Positions 20,201 to 29,669 of a stretch of DNA of 64,000 nt are shown here, in pieces. The DNA is from Blattamonas nauphoetae (taxonomy: Eukaryota > Preaxostyla > Oxymonadida). Under the pieces are notes generated by a model, which was not told where the DNA came from, searched no databases, and saw only the letters and a list, made by a program, of their open reading frames with translations. Location: positions 28,852 through 92,851 of the forward strand of contig JARBJD010000293.1 of the NCBI GenBank assembly GCA_033064195.1, in the 5' to 3' direction. The position numbers were made by a program, and so were the translations under genes. Numbering within the stretch: position 1 is the first letter of the stretch; each line of letters opens with the position of its first letter.

Positions 20201-22192
20201 AGTGGGGAGGCTAAATCCATCTGGAACAGTCACAGCGTAGCCAGTGAGGGAAGCAGCAGTGACGAGATACTGATCCAGATGGAGTTGGAGGAAACTGGTT
20301 TCCCCAATAGCGATTGAGCATGTTCCTTCAGTCGAACCAGAAAACACGAAAGGAAGGAAGCGAGCGATGTTCGGTGCGTATCCCGAAGGCTCAGTTCGAT
20401 CACTCGCTGAATTGTCAGCCAACACGAGCAGTGTTCCTGTGATGGCCTTGTTCACCATCATCGTCAGCTGCACCGTCCATTGAGCGGTTGCTTTCGCGCT
20501 GACCGAGGTGAGGGAGAACGATGACGACGGCGTTGGGAGTTGGTGAGGAGAAGGAAGGGGGCTCATGTTCGAATAGAATACATGCGTCCCAGTCGACGTC
20601 GAATCAAGTTGTAGCATCGTAAGTCTGTCGATTGACGAAAGACCATCGACTTGAAAATCGTTTCCTTTGCCAGTGACGGATGAGCAGTTCCGGAATTGAA
20701 GAGATTGCAGATTCATTGACTTGGGTCGATTAAACAAAACTGCTCCGCTTCCGTAGCTTGATTGAGGGTGGAGTTGGGCACAATTCTGAAAGAGGATGTT
20801 CGAAAAGCGGGTGTTTGTTGCGCTTGCATCCCATTGGTTCGAAAAAACAGCAGCTCCATGAATAGAAGTGGAACAATCACTGAAGATGCATTGGGAGATC
20901 GATTGAGAAGCAGATTGATTGATGCAGACTCCTCCGCCGTGTTCTACATAATTGTTCTTCAAAATGGAATGTGTCATGAGAATGACGTTGGATGCGGACC
21001 CGAGTTGACTAATAACACCGTTCCACCCGTTTCCAGGTATTGAACATGATTGGAACGAACACCAGCTGATGTCAAGAGTGGCGGAAGCGGTGGAAGCTGT
21101 TTCTTGGTTGATGGCTCCACGATAATGTCCATCAATGCCTTTCATTGTGCAATACCGAAATGTGGCCTTCCCCGTGATTTCCTTGATATTTGTCGCAACT
21201 GAGAAGTGCTCATAAGATGTCGTTGTGTCTGTGCACGATGTGAACGACGAGTTCGAGCAAAGGATCGAAGAACCTGCATTCATGTTAAGACAGGCCGTCC
21301 CATAAAGATGGTTCGTGCTGTTCGTCACTGAGGTGGATACGAGACGCTGGGACACACTTCGCACCAGCGGCGACGAGATGTTTGGAGTGCGGCTCGTCAT
21401 GTTCTGCATCACACTTTGGGAAAGTGTAAGGTCCACCGCCCATCGCAGTGTCTCTGTTTGGTCGGCATTCCTTCGAGTGAATGCGAAGAGAGGGCCAGTT
21501 CCATCAGAAAATGACTTCGACGAAAAGGCGATGCCGGATCCAAAGACAGAGAGAGTCCGGAGTTCACCTCCACAGGTTTCTGAAGATAGAGAGGGTAAAG
21601 CATCAGGATCAGCAGGGAGTTTGGTGAATGGAGGGGTAAAACTGACGGGTGGCAGGATCAAGTCAGACATCGAATCATAATGACATCTCAACAGGAAAAC
21701 AGAACTGCTACGAGAATTCGCTTCGACGTCGATCGAAATTGGAGATATCTCACAATTCGAGATGATTGAGCAAGACGATAGCGTCAGAGTCGACGAAAAA
21801 AGTTTCCCAATATGAGTGTTTGGATGGCTGCAGTCCAAAGTGAAAGAAGACATGTCCACTGTCGAGTTGACAACAATGAACATCGATGAGGCTTGCTGGC
21901 ATTTCGATGCTTCGTTTCGTCTCGATCCCTCCATCGAATTGTATGAGCTCCCGAACACTGCTGTCGAATGGAAAAGATATGATTCGTCTCCCTGAAGATG
22001 TATGCGATCTGATATGATCGGAATCAGCGAGGCATGGAATAGCCCAGGAGCAATTTTTATCAAACGAGAAGATTTCTCCTGGTTGTTTTGTTCTGGTGCA
22101 CGATTCCCTTTAATCGGGAACTCACGCACTTGAGTGCCGGTACACTCATGGGTTGATGAAAATATTGCGAGGATGCTAATCAGGGTGAACAT
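14252..22192 (-). CDS. Giant beta-helix surface protein with membrane span and pseudokinase-like tail (2646 aa)
   Basis: Intact frame with an N-terminal hydrophobic signal peptide at the first Met and a TGA stop. Order: beta-helix region with repeated Ser/Asn/Cys turns to ~600; about twelve ~105-aa modules from ~640 to ~1920, each with an x-Pro-x-Arg-Leu start and a Tyr-Gly-x-Thr-Tyr motif near its end; a Cys-Gly...Pro-Cys-Ser segment and second beta-helix (~1925-2200); a membrane span at ~2299-2321; a cytoplasmic tail with kinase C-lobe-like motifs (~2417-2600: Arg-Ala-Pro-Glu, Phe-Ser-Leu-Gly, final Arg-Pro). No glycine loop, HRD or DFG is seen. Four modules (~421 aa) are present twice, nearly identical in part at DNA level, indicating recent in-frame tandem duplication. 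Same family as 1893-8546. A surface receptor or adhesin role is inferred. Confidence 0.85.
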   Translation of the reverse strand: MFTLISILAIFSSTHECTGTQVREFPIKGNRAPEQNNQEKSSRLIKIAPGLFHASLIPIISDRIHLQGDESYLFHSTAVFGSSYNSMEGSRRNEASKCQQASSMFIVVNSTVDMSSFTLDCSHPNTHIGKLFSSTLTLSSCSIISNCEISPISIDVEANSRSSSVFLLRCHYDSMSDLILPPVSFTPPFTKLPADPDALPSLSSETCGGELRTLSVFGSGIAFSSKSFSDGTGPLFAFTRRNADQTETLRWAVDLTLSQSVMQNMTSRTPNISSPLVRSVSQRLVSTSVTNSTNHLYGTACLNMNAGSSILCSNSSFTSCTDTTTSYEHFSVATNIKEITGKATFRYCTMKGIDGHYRGAINQETASTASATLDISWCSFQSCSIPGNGWNGVISQLGSASNVILMTHSILKNNYVEHGGGVCINQSASQSISQCIFSDCSTSIHGAAVFSNQWDASATNTRFSNILFQNCAQLHPQSSYGSGAVLFNRPKSMNLQSLQFRNCSSVTGKGNDFQVDGLSSIDRLTMLQLDSTSTGTHVFYSNMSPLPSPHQLPTPSSSFSLTSVSAKATAQWTVQLTMMVNKAITGTLLVLADNSASDRTEPSGYAPNIARFLPFVFSGSTEGTCSIAIGETSFLQLHLDQYLVTAASLTGYAVTVPDGFSLPTLPTLVSASCSLDEFEQNVVITLELRTESIGMHTVTLNTSPVITFEVEFKTGKNGVSEPTLLSITGENKKLSPDTTYEIQSVTRQSDGLIVLFHPVPIKFTVPKRSCLTTLSETPVYTNLDKLMTISLSGSKLVGTHIISFSVNGSVDAVFVRSVVFGSDGKGSLSGVLFDTDSSQIELHYNTRYDVIGVTKNGFDVDFEVGLGFVTMMEPMRLLRVGEPVDKDDRNVTTISLTGHAAVSGSYTLIVENTKDSTEKVSIDASFTAADAGKAQAILYPTRELKYGETYKVTGMVGKMSSPPTIHVEAGLMITLDSEPSRLTFIGPAAPQDKEKGVSMALTGIKMTNGPFIISLNGSKRIKATFTADGVTGSSTAILFSSTASEVEVELDYGQTYTVVGVTDKDDNEVFFHASLSFTTPPEPTRLVSFSIVEYDSLKKNVLVTMDGRQLDISSKYEVDVSRTLLKEHTILMEWNVTSLRWEGSASLFPTMDADLVFGETYSIVEFRKESISTPLFFEPNSIDIMHEPSRLTAISPTPNYTNLDKELTFTLDGILLSGDYTLTLSVNTSSSSNTNNKIDIDVSFTSSSASVSRVLFNADALKVNFDYDTHYEVDGLKQGADSVLIEPGLGFTTMKEPMRLMEVGEPVDKDDRNSTTILLTGHAALEGSYELDLENSEDSTEKVRISATFTSAESGEAQARLYPTRELKYGETYKVTGMVGKMSSPPKIHVEAGLTIKIDPEPPRLTFMGPASPQDKEKEVSMALSGIKMTNGPFIFSLNGSKTIPATYAADGVTGSSTAILFSTTASEIEVEYGQTYSVVGVTDKDNQPVLFHASLSFTTPPEPTRLVSFSIVEYDSLKKNVLVTMDGTQLDISSKYEVDVSRTLLKEHTILMEWNVTSLRWEGSASLFPTMDADLVFGETYSIVEFRKESISTPLFFEPNTIRFIPEPPRLISISSADNDIQTLISLTLNTTQLVAGTVYQVTFAETPRSSSNSEPTAAFSIDVTASDTGVITTQLELYPTSTAVLKYGHSYNVLSMTAKTESTPILIETPDCVFDTPFEPTRVESGSATLNSQRDTASIVMAGRELKVGTYSIVLESGAESFSTTVTTTTEGELSFTAPTTSSSDPSKVLFGLVYSFKTVKLNGSDVFVNLDASVEIPVPPKMSGVSVTPNTIGTGLLIRVTGSDLPVGETYNLTVVSGDSSFSYPITFSDSTTGSSEMQRVGWTDSLQFSTTYAVTSFSKVGDENDQIVVLSTFSFDTPTKPVNLIVYSESKSTDRSALCGEITRPCSSVDDAWRVVLGIRFRRVGVEIVDGSSLSSPMCVEGGMVVTVKNGDIQEPSLKVGDFTPTTAQPGLITVIDSSLELKDVDVVFSSTSPLFVFIHSKSSTLTMKEGSFTNRAEGSAVEGGLCGWETGVIQVFNTETIVKSTVFSHLHQGAINMKGGNLTVEATTFHNNTQKSSSFPSLSHNIHCSEEGEIEIGSLSGGDGSSETHPHLWLSHDECILSGADVNVASPFFIPTLNTSSSKTTFDKKSSTHTFDLIGSTFLPCGLFLEVFEKSGPNGRNGEYTRELTESSTLSFTETAITLAIPQKEIAASIAVEAEWHARLVFGDGSRTESFRVKLSGSDERKALTKQAMKWVVPVICASVALLLFIIILAVLLRRRSQKKKNENSLLHKKEEMDSLPPEKIEDFDNLAFPPSSIVSLTDTNGAFGVNHADPSETKLIDPPLLGGGQFEMNVEGVRADVGVAVVKIDRRDTLYNRLHMNGKKVMDKKTLAQALAHSLARLSEMNAEVTLLGRLSSHFVLFGPNDEIHLDLKEARDVNEIDVVNGQRMVPATVALNRGKIDEAEDNTFQLTQPTTQPSQQGEGFELLRWRAPEAAAKSCEPAQTIDYAKAAVFSLGLILFEIETETMPFGDMDAMNAFRQLKSGVLPRVEVVKDENLRELIVSCLNLDASLRPNLDGIEKQLESTEFTSHSDWMVGMMC
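17382..19598 (-). repeat. In-frame tandem duplication of a four-module cassette (unit 1263 bp)
   Basis: 17382-18335 and 18645-19598 align at a constant offset of 1263 bases (421 codons). Stretches of well over 100 bases near 17414-17700 and 18677-18963 are almost identical, while other parts have diverged; beyond ~19598 similarity persists only at protein level. The unit covers four modules, so copy number can change without breaking the frame. Confidence 0.85.
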
Positions 22193-22707
22193 TCTTTTGC
22201 TTCGTCGATTCCCGCTTCACGTGAGGAATGTATAATGGCATGATCTCGCCTCTCATCACTTGTATGCACCGATGGCACATGATATCTGTGTTCTGGAAAA
22301 TCCGAATCTGAACAATTATTCCTTTTGGGCCTGTTGATCCTCCGAGTCTTTCCCTCTCCTCAAAAGAAGAAAGTCACCTTCTCATTTCATCAGAGGCTTG
22401 AAATGTTTTGAGGACCAGAAACAGATCATCCTCAGACCAGGTTTAACTTATTCTGATCATGATAGACCCTCCACAAAACCGGTTTTATTTATTAAACCGG
22501 CTAAAATCAAAATAAGACGTTTCATCCAAAATTTCTCGAATATCTATTACCACGTCACATAATACACCATTTCAAGTATACCTAGCGTTTTTTCAAAAAC
22601 CAAGAAGTGACGAAAAGAAGGCATTTTCCCCATTATTAGGAAACTTTCTCATTGTTTTTTGTGATTTTGATGATCTTCTCTCTCATCAAACTACCGTTAC
22701 CATGTTT
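22193..22707. other. Region upstream of the 2646-aa gene
   Basis: No gene. It contains the second copy of the shared motif (22381-22425) and AT-rich DNA up to the end of the next minus-strand gene. Confidence 0.4.
22381..22425 (-). promoter_or_regulatory. Candidate shared upstream motif, copy 2
   Basis: Core CTCATTTCATCAGAGGCTTGAAATG, about 190 bases 5-prime of the 2646-aa gene start. It resembles 13650-13695. Function unknown. Confidence 0.3.
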
Positions 22708-22782
22708 CTAAGAGTTCTGAAAGGACAATTCTTGCATTATATTTTCAAAATTGATCTTATAATGAATAAAACCGGTTTTGTA

Positions 22783-23777
22783 TCGGGGGTGGCAGAAAAA
22801 CTTTCCGGAGGTACCATGCCGTGTGGATCGCGATGTATCTTCTAATCTCCTCCACTTCACTTTTTCCATTCTTAAACCTTCAATTTTTGATAACAGATAA
22901 AACAAAGTGTTTTGGAGAAGTCGGGAATGAGGTGATCGTGAGTGGGATCTCTCTCGGTATCATATGTCATTCTCATCTCAAGGAAAAATTTGACACATAT
23001 TTCTCAATATGATCCATTTCCCAACTCTTTTCTAAAATTGGAGGAATACAGAATGAAAAATGAAGTGTTTTGAGGGATGTGTGATTCTGTCCTTATGATC
23101 AATGAAATTGATCCTGATCTGTTCAAATGTGTTACAAAACGCCAATAAAGAAGAATTTGCCTGATACTGTTGTTTCTTATCTCGACGATCCAATCAAAAA
23201 CTCGAAACTCGGATCTGATCTCCGATCACATCATCAGATTTTGAAAACTGTCGTCAAGTGAAGTTGTGAAAGTCTCAAAGCTTATTGATGATAATTTCGA
23301 TAGGTGACGTTGATTTTGAATGTGGACAGTGTGATCGGCAATCAAGGCCGAGTTTCTATCGTTCGACCTTACCAAGAGCACCGTCAGCAGGGTAAACAGC
23401 CCAACCGTTCATTTCCGGAATCGTAAAACCCATTTGAACAGATCAGGATCAATTTCATTGATCATAAGGACAGAATCACACATCCCTCAAAACACTTCAT
23501 TTTTCATTCTGTATTCCTCCAATTTTAGAAAAGAGTTGGGAAATGGATCATATTGAGAAATATGTGTCAAATTTTTCCTTGAGATAAGAATGACATATGA
23601 TACCGAGAGAGATCCCACTCACGATCACCTCATTCCCGACTTCTCCAAAACACTTTGTTTTATCTGTTATCAAAAATTGAAGGTTTAAGAATGGAAAAAG
23701 TGAAGTGGAGGAGATTAGAAGATACATCGCGATCCACACGGCATGGTACCTCCGGAAAGTTTTTCTGCCACCCCCGA
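22783..23777. mobile_element. TA-flanked fold-back element 1 (995 bp)
   Basis: Ends TCGGGGGTGG/CCACCCCCGA with TA on both sides (22781-22782 and 23778-23779). Arms of about 347-349 bases (to 23129 and from 23431) are almost identical inverted copies around a 301-base centre. The arms carry mirrored 63-aa frames differing by one residue, which are not genes. No transposase is seen. The TA duplication and TIR suggest a Tc1/mariner-type MITE. It splits the last 23 codons from the gene at 22708-29669. Confidence 0.85.
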
Positions 23778-24746
23778 TATATTTGCGCCGGTTTTGTAGA
23801 GAGTCTCTGAGGCTTTGACGAGTAGCGCTTTCGGAAACAGAAAAGAACTGGGAGCGATGGGAAACAGAAAAGGAAGTTGAGAACGACAGGCAGTGCCACG
23901 AGGAATGCGAGAGAGAGCAGAGCGATGTGCCACGGAGTCAGAGCTTGTACGTATTGGAGAGAGTGAATGCGATCGCTTCCGCTGATTTGGTATTCAAAAT
24001 ACTGTCTCTGTTCATACTGATATTTGACTTGAAGTTTTTGTTTCAAATTGCGGGGAACGGACTCTTGAAAGATGAACCCTATTTTTTGACCCCTGGCTGT
24101 TGCACATTCATCGAATTCCAATCCCTTGAATGAGAAATCGGACAATAGAGATGTGAAATTGACGAGAACAGTTCCGAATGAGTTGTTGGTGTTTGGGTAG
24201 AGCCTTTTCAAGATTCCGTTTTGAAAATTGACCGTCCACTTTTCACCGACGTCAAACTTGACAAAACCACCGCAGATACGCACTTGGGATGTGTCTGAGC
24301 TGGGTTGTTCGCAGTATGACGATGTCATGTTCAAATCTTGGAGATGGAGAATCGCATAGTCAAGTCCATCGTCGACAGAGAGAGGCAGGTTTTGAGGTGA
24401 TTTGCATTCGATCCAGAGGAGGTGAGTGTTGTGTGTGTCAGTTGATGTCACATGTCCAGATCTGATCTGAATGGATGATATATTCACAGTCTTCCACACA
24501 ACAAAATGGACAAGTGAACCAATTGCACGACATTTATCAATCGTTGTGTTTACCACATTCATGTCCCATCCCTCGTCCACTGTCACTTCCAGCATCTTGC
24601 CTGTGAATGGTTGGTTTGGATCGATCGATAGCTCGTGGGCTTTCGTGTATTTGTGAATCTCAATGTCTTTGAACGACGAATTGTGCAATTCAACAAATCC
24701 GGAGATGTCTTGATTAGTCTGTGATTGGTGATCAGCTTGGATTGTA

Positions 24747-26305
24747 CAGTCGGTCGGAATGTTGAGGAATTTGTAACTCGTCATGTCAAACGTAAAACTG
24801 TAGAATTGCATTTTTCATCAAAAAGGAAAAAAGTGTCAAACCTCTGTCTGTCTCATGTGTCGACATTCGATTATCTTTCAAAATTTTCATTCATAATTCC
24901 ATATCAAGATTTCTACATCATTGTTGAGCACATTCTTCAACTTTTTTCGTGATCGTGTGCTGAGAGAATGAGGAGAGTATTCGATTGGAAAAAAGAAGAC
25001 AACAAAGGACGATACCGGAACAACTCAGAAGACATAGGGTGCTGGGCGCATTCAAGGGTCTCGTACAACCAGCTTGGGAAAAATGATGATCCAGTCGTGG
25101 AGAGAAAGAGCGTATTTTCAAGGAATCAGAAAGCAGTGTACTATGCTTGATAAAGAAGACAGTAGAAGAGAAATATCATGAAATCAAACCTAAATTTTTG
25201 ATAGAGAATCAGAGAAAACACATCGTTTGGAAATCCGAAGAGCAAACCCATCTGACTTTACTAGACTCGATTCAAAACAGATTGTCCAAATTTCAAGAAG
25301 TCTGAGGGGAGCTTGTTGAACAGTGATACACAGATTTGATGATGTTCAATTCGGTTCGCATATCCAATTTTGTCTCACAAAGTTCCATCCACTCCGGTTT
25401 ATCAACACGAGTGGAGACGACTTTCAACAGAATGAGAGATTTGCATTGATGTCTGGAACTAATTGGTTTGCCGTTTAATTTCTTTGAAGTTGTACTTTCA
25501 AAGTTTGAGATGAAAATAAAGTCAAAATTGTGTAGATTTCAGAAATTCACATTGTTGGCTGGCAAAATTATTAAGACGGCAAACCAATTAGTTCCAGACA
25601 TCAATGCAAATCTCTCATTCTGTTGAAAGTCGTCTCCACTCGTGTTGATAAACCGGAGTGGATGGAACTTTGTGAGACAAAATTGGATATGCGAACCGAA
25701 TTGAACATCATCAAATCTGTGTATCACTGTTCAACAAGCTCCCCTCAGACTTCTTGAAATTTGGACAATCTGTTTTGAATCGAGTCTAGTAAAGTCAGAT
25801 GGGTTTGCTCTTCGGATTTCAAACGATGTGTTTTCTCTGATTCTCTATCAAAAATTTAGGTTTGATTTCATGATATTTCTCTTCTACTGTCTTCTTTATC
25901 AAGCATAGTACACTGCTTTCTGATTCCTTGAAAATACGCTCTTTCTTCCTCCACGACTGGATCATCATTTTCCCAAGCTGGTTGTACGAGACCCTTGAAT
26001 GCGCCCAGCACCCTATGTCTTCTCTGAGTTGTTCCGGTATCGTCCTTTGTTGTCTTCTTTTTTCCAATCGAATACTCTCCTCATTCTCTCAGCACACGAT
26101 CACGAAAAAAGTTGAAGAATGTGCTCAACAATGATGTAGAAATCTTGATATGGAATTATGAATGAAAATTTTGAAAGATAATCGAATGTCGACACATGAG
26201 ACAGACAGAGGTTTGACACTTTTTTCCTTTTTGATGAAAAATGCAATTCTACAGTTTTACGTTTGACATGACGAGTTACAAATTCCTCAACATTCCGACC
26301 GACTG
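24747..26305. mobile_element. TA-flanked fold-back element 2 (1559 bp)
   Basis: Ends CAGTCGGTCGG/CCGACCGACTG, flanked by TA (24745-24746 and 26306-26307). Arms of ~730 bases (to 25474 and from 25576) are inverted copies around a ~101-base centre, so nearly the whole element is a palindrome. CAGT ends with TA duplication are characteristic of Tc1/mariner elements. No transposase motif was recognised. It interrupts the beta-helix gene between a Val-Thr and an Ile-Gln pair. Confidence 0.85.
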
Positions 26306-26750
26306 TAACCAGAGAAATGTTCTGTGTGACTGAAAGGTCGATATCAGAAAAGGTGATCCCTGCCATGTTGACAGTATTGCCTGACTCCACAGAGACTTTG
26401 AGGAGGACAACTTGTGTTTTGATGTGTTGGAAGGCGCAATCCACCAAATCGATATTTGATTTGGTTGCTTCCAGAAAGATAACGTTGATGGCTCCTGCGA
26501 ATGATGACTGCTGAAAAGTGACAGAGTCGACTGTCAGATGGGCCTTCGTGGTTTTGATCAACGGGTGACACTCGACATCACCTGTGATGCTTTGAGGAGC
26601 AACAATTGCGAGGTGGTGGATGGTCATGTTGTTGGTGCTTTTGAACACAGGTTCGGACTTCAGCCGCTCAATTCCGATCCAGAGTGTGGCATTGGTGCCG
26701 GTAAATTCGTGACACATCGAGTCGTTGATGGGAGCTGTGTTTTGTGCATA

Positions 26751-27762
26751 TAGGGGGTGTACTAATTATGTCCCCTCAGGTTTTCTGCATATACAGTGAG
26801 TGACGATGGAAAATAAGACCAGACAGGAGCTTACACCGAGCCAGCGGACAGACTAAAGTTCGAATTTCACTTCGATATTGCTTTATTCACGAAAAACCGT
26901 CATTTTCATGTCTCCTCCCTCTTTGTTTTCACAGATTCACTCATTGATTGATGAAAATAATGAGAGAAATGGTTTAATGAGATGATTACAGCATGAATTC
27001 TCGAACGTTGTGTGAATATCATCATAGTTGGAGAGAACCGGAGGATCCTTGACAATCATGACAGCACAACATGACAGATGTCTATCGTCCGATACATTAT
27101 GAAAATTGATGTCAAAACAAGGAAAGTTTGCCCTTCTTCGACAAAGAGTCAATTCAACTTTGATCTCGTTCGTTTCCAGAGTGATTCTCAGAAGACTTCG
27201 ATTCTAATAGTAACGTGCTGAAATCAGAAGAATGAGACGAAATTTCTGGAAAAAGGAGAGACTTCACACGTTTCCTCAAATGTAACTTTTTTCACTCTTG
27301 GTTAGAGTTTTGCCGTGTGACAACACAAAGATTGGCAGAGACTGTGATCAAAGGTCCTTTTCTTCTTATTTTTTACTTCACCTATTTTTATAGAAGATAA
27401 AATAGGTGATTCATAAAGTCAAATGAGTTGAACAAACCTTCGAGTGATGTCAGTACGAGATCCACTGTTTCGACCAGATAAGCGAATCTATCTCACATAT
27501 TTGCATGTTTAGAACAAAAAACGAGAAAAAATGTGATAATCACTCCAATTTGAAGTTTGCCACTGTTGTAGTCTCACATAGAATGAAAAATCAGTGAATC
27601 ACTTTGAGATTTGTGCGATTTGAGTGACTTAATGAATACATTATTGAAAATCTATGCTTAAAATATGAATTGACTCGGTGTAAGACTCTTGATAAAAAAT
27701 TAGCTCAAAAGACCTGATCGACAGTGAGAAAACCTGAGGGGACATAATTAGTACACCCCCTA
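26751..27762. mobile_element. TA-flanked TIR element 3 (1012 bp)
   Basis: TIRs of about 36 bases start TAGGGGGTGTACTAATTATG; target TA at 26749-26750 and 27763-27764. The interior has no credible frame. The ends are unrelated to those of the other two TA elements in the same gene. Removal keeps frame phase (shift of 1014 bases). Tc1/mariner-type by target site and end style. Confidence 0.85.
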
Positions 27763-29669
27763 TAGTCCATCAGATGAAGTTTTCGTGTTTTACTATTTCG
27801 GAGGGGGATTGTGGTTGATATGAACTTGATCGTTTTGCAGGGAGTGTCGAAGTCACCGCAATCAATCGAATCACTTCCGTTGACAGGGCTGACGTGATAC
27901 TCGTCCTTTTCGTCGATGATGAGAGAGAATATGTGCTCTTCATTTGGAGCGTTGATAATGTACGAATTCCATTCGATTCACGGATACGGTGCAGGGAATG
28001 ATTGTCTCAACCATTCGGAATGATTTTGACTGTCTGAGAAACTGACAGAAACAATTGTTCCGTTCTCGTTAGCATGAGCGAGGGAGGAGTAATCGTTATT
28101 ACGGACATTGACGTTTGTTTCATGGCTGGTCACGTTGAGGGTGATGAGATGGTATGTTTCATCGTCCGATGAAGTGAGACTGTGGAATGAACAATTCACA
28201 ACTTTCAACGATCCATTCGATCCGACGGTCGATGAAAAGAATGAGCTGTTCCGACTGACCTCGCTTTCACGGAGAGAGCAATTGTGGATGAGAACAGAAT
28301 TGTTGGCAAAGACATTGCTGTTCAACAGAGATACATCTTCTGAGACAGTGACCTTCCAAAAGTCAATCTGGATGTCTGACGAAGAGTTCTGGAGTGATAC
28401 CAACGGGGCTGAGATGACAAGTGAATCAGAACCAGTGAACCTCATGTCGGTGATGTTCAATTGACTTCTGGTTGCCACAAACAGAGAAACAGTCAAAGCT
28501 CTCGAGATGTCCGATGCGACTTCATTAAAACAGATTGTGTAGTCTGTATCGTCGATGATGAGTGTGGAGTCCAGGCACGTGAAGAAGTGTCCGTGAGGGA
28601 GTTTGTCAATATGGAAGATAACTTGCTTGACTGTGAGGAAGCTCTCATTTCGAACGATGAATGATGATGCCTCGTTGGATAACTCCAACGTGGCGTGTTT
28701 TTGTCCGAGAATCGTCATCGTTTTCTTGATGCACTCCACTCCTTTTTCACAGAACAGACCGGAAGGACGAAGAAAAAAACGGTTTGTGGTGTTTCCTTGC
28801 AGAGTCATTGCCATCGAGAACGTTTTGCAGAGATAGCTGGTATTCGTTCCACATCCAATGGAGTCGTTCCCGATTGGATCGAGATAGAGCTCGGTGATGT
28901 TCTCCTTCGTCTCGATGGGTTTATTGTTGACGACAATCTGTGGATCTATTGAGGCAAAACGTGTGTCCACACATGCCAGAGTGAAAATATTGGTACTGGT
29001 GATATCGTTTCCAAACTCGAAAGCAGTGTCAAAGGTGTAATGCCGATGTCGGTTGTTTCGGAAGTAGGAGTCTTCGATTGTGATTGTTTTGTCATTTGAT
29101 TCGCTAGTCAACAGAAAAATGCACCCCGATTCACTTCCTTCATTTTCACAGAACGAGCTGTGTTTCACGGTAAGATTTACGAACGCACACACGTGGATGA
29201 GCGATCCATGTGAAACATTGCATTTGTTGAACAGGCTATGTTCAATCAAGTTATCTGCATTTTGGAAGTAGTTGAGGAGAAATGGATTCTTCTCTGATGT
29301 AACACTCACATTCTCAAAGGTGCAGGAGGTCAAGGTGGGGATTGAGTCAAAGAAAAGAGTCGATTTCTCACTTAAGACAATATTCTTCAGAGCGGAATTC
29401 GAGAGTTTGCACCCAGTAGCTGTCACGTTGAAGATGCATGATTGGATGAAGGAACGGTCATGGATTCGGAGGGACATTGAGAACTTCTCAGTCTTATTGT
29501 GAGTTTTGTCCATCGAGAAGAGTGTGATTGCCTGGTCATGTTTTTCTTTCACTGTGAACAGTGCGAATCCACGATGACTTCGCACTATCTGTATTTTTCC
29601 ACCAGACTGAGTCATGACCAGTACAATGAAGAGGAGATCACGTAGCATACCTTCGTTTTTCCATTTCAT

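Larger units (their letters stand above)
22708..29669 (-). pseudogene. Beta-helix membrane protein gene with three TA-flanked insertions and one TGA
   Basis: The minus-strand gene starts at 29669 with a hydrophobic signal peptide and runs as beta-helix (Cys...Cys-Lys-Thr repeat openers at ~28840 and ~27830). It meets one TGA at 27978-27980 that sits inside otherwise continuous coding sequence. It is then cut by TIR elements at 26751-27762, 24747-26305 and 22783-23777. Removing each element with one TA leaves exactly the same reading frame; I checked this by frame phase. The last part encodes a membrane span (~23890-23940) and a basic tail ending in TAG at 22708. Without the insertions the coding length is 3390 bases (~1129 codons with the TGA). 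Likely a dead surface protein; a readthrough or excision mechanism cannot be excluded. Confidence 0.75.

Noticed and set aside
14545-21680. Plus-strand frames up to 233 aa opposite the 2646-aa gene, including two near-identical 98-182-aa frames
   Set aside because: Shadows of the coding strand; the identical pair only reflects the in-frame cassette duplication.
22821-23739. A 63-aa frame present twice in opposite orientation
   Set aside because: It lies inside the arms of the fold-back element and has no coding context; duplicates come from the inverted repeat.
25928-26134. Hydrophobic ~67-aa frame repeated at 24918-25121
   Set aside because: Mirror copies in the arms of TA element 2, not a gene family.
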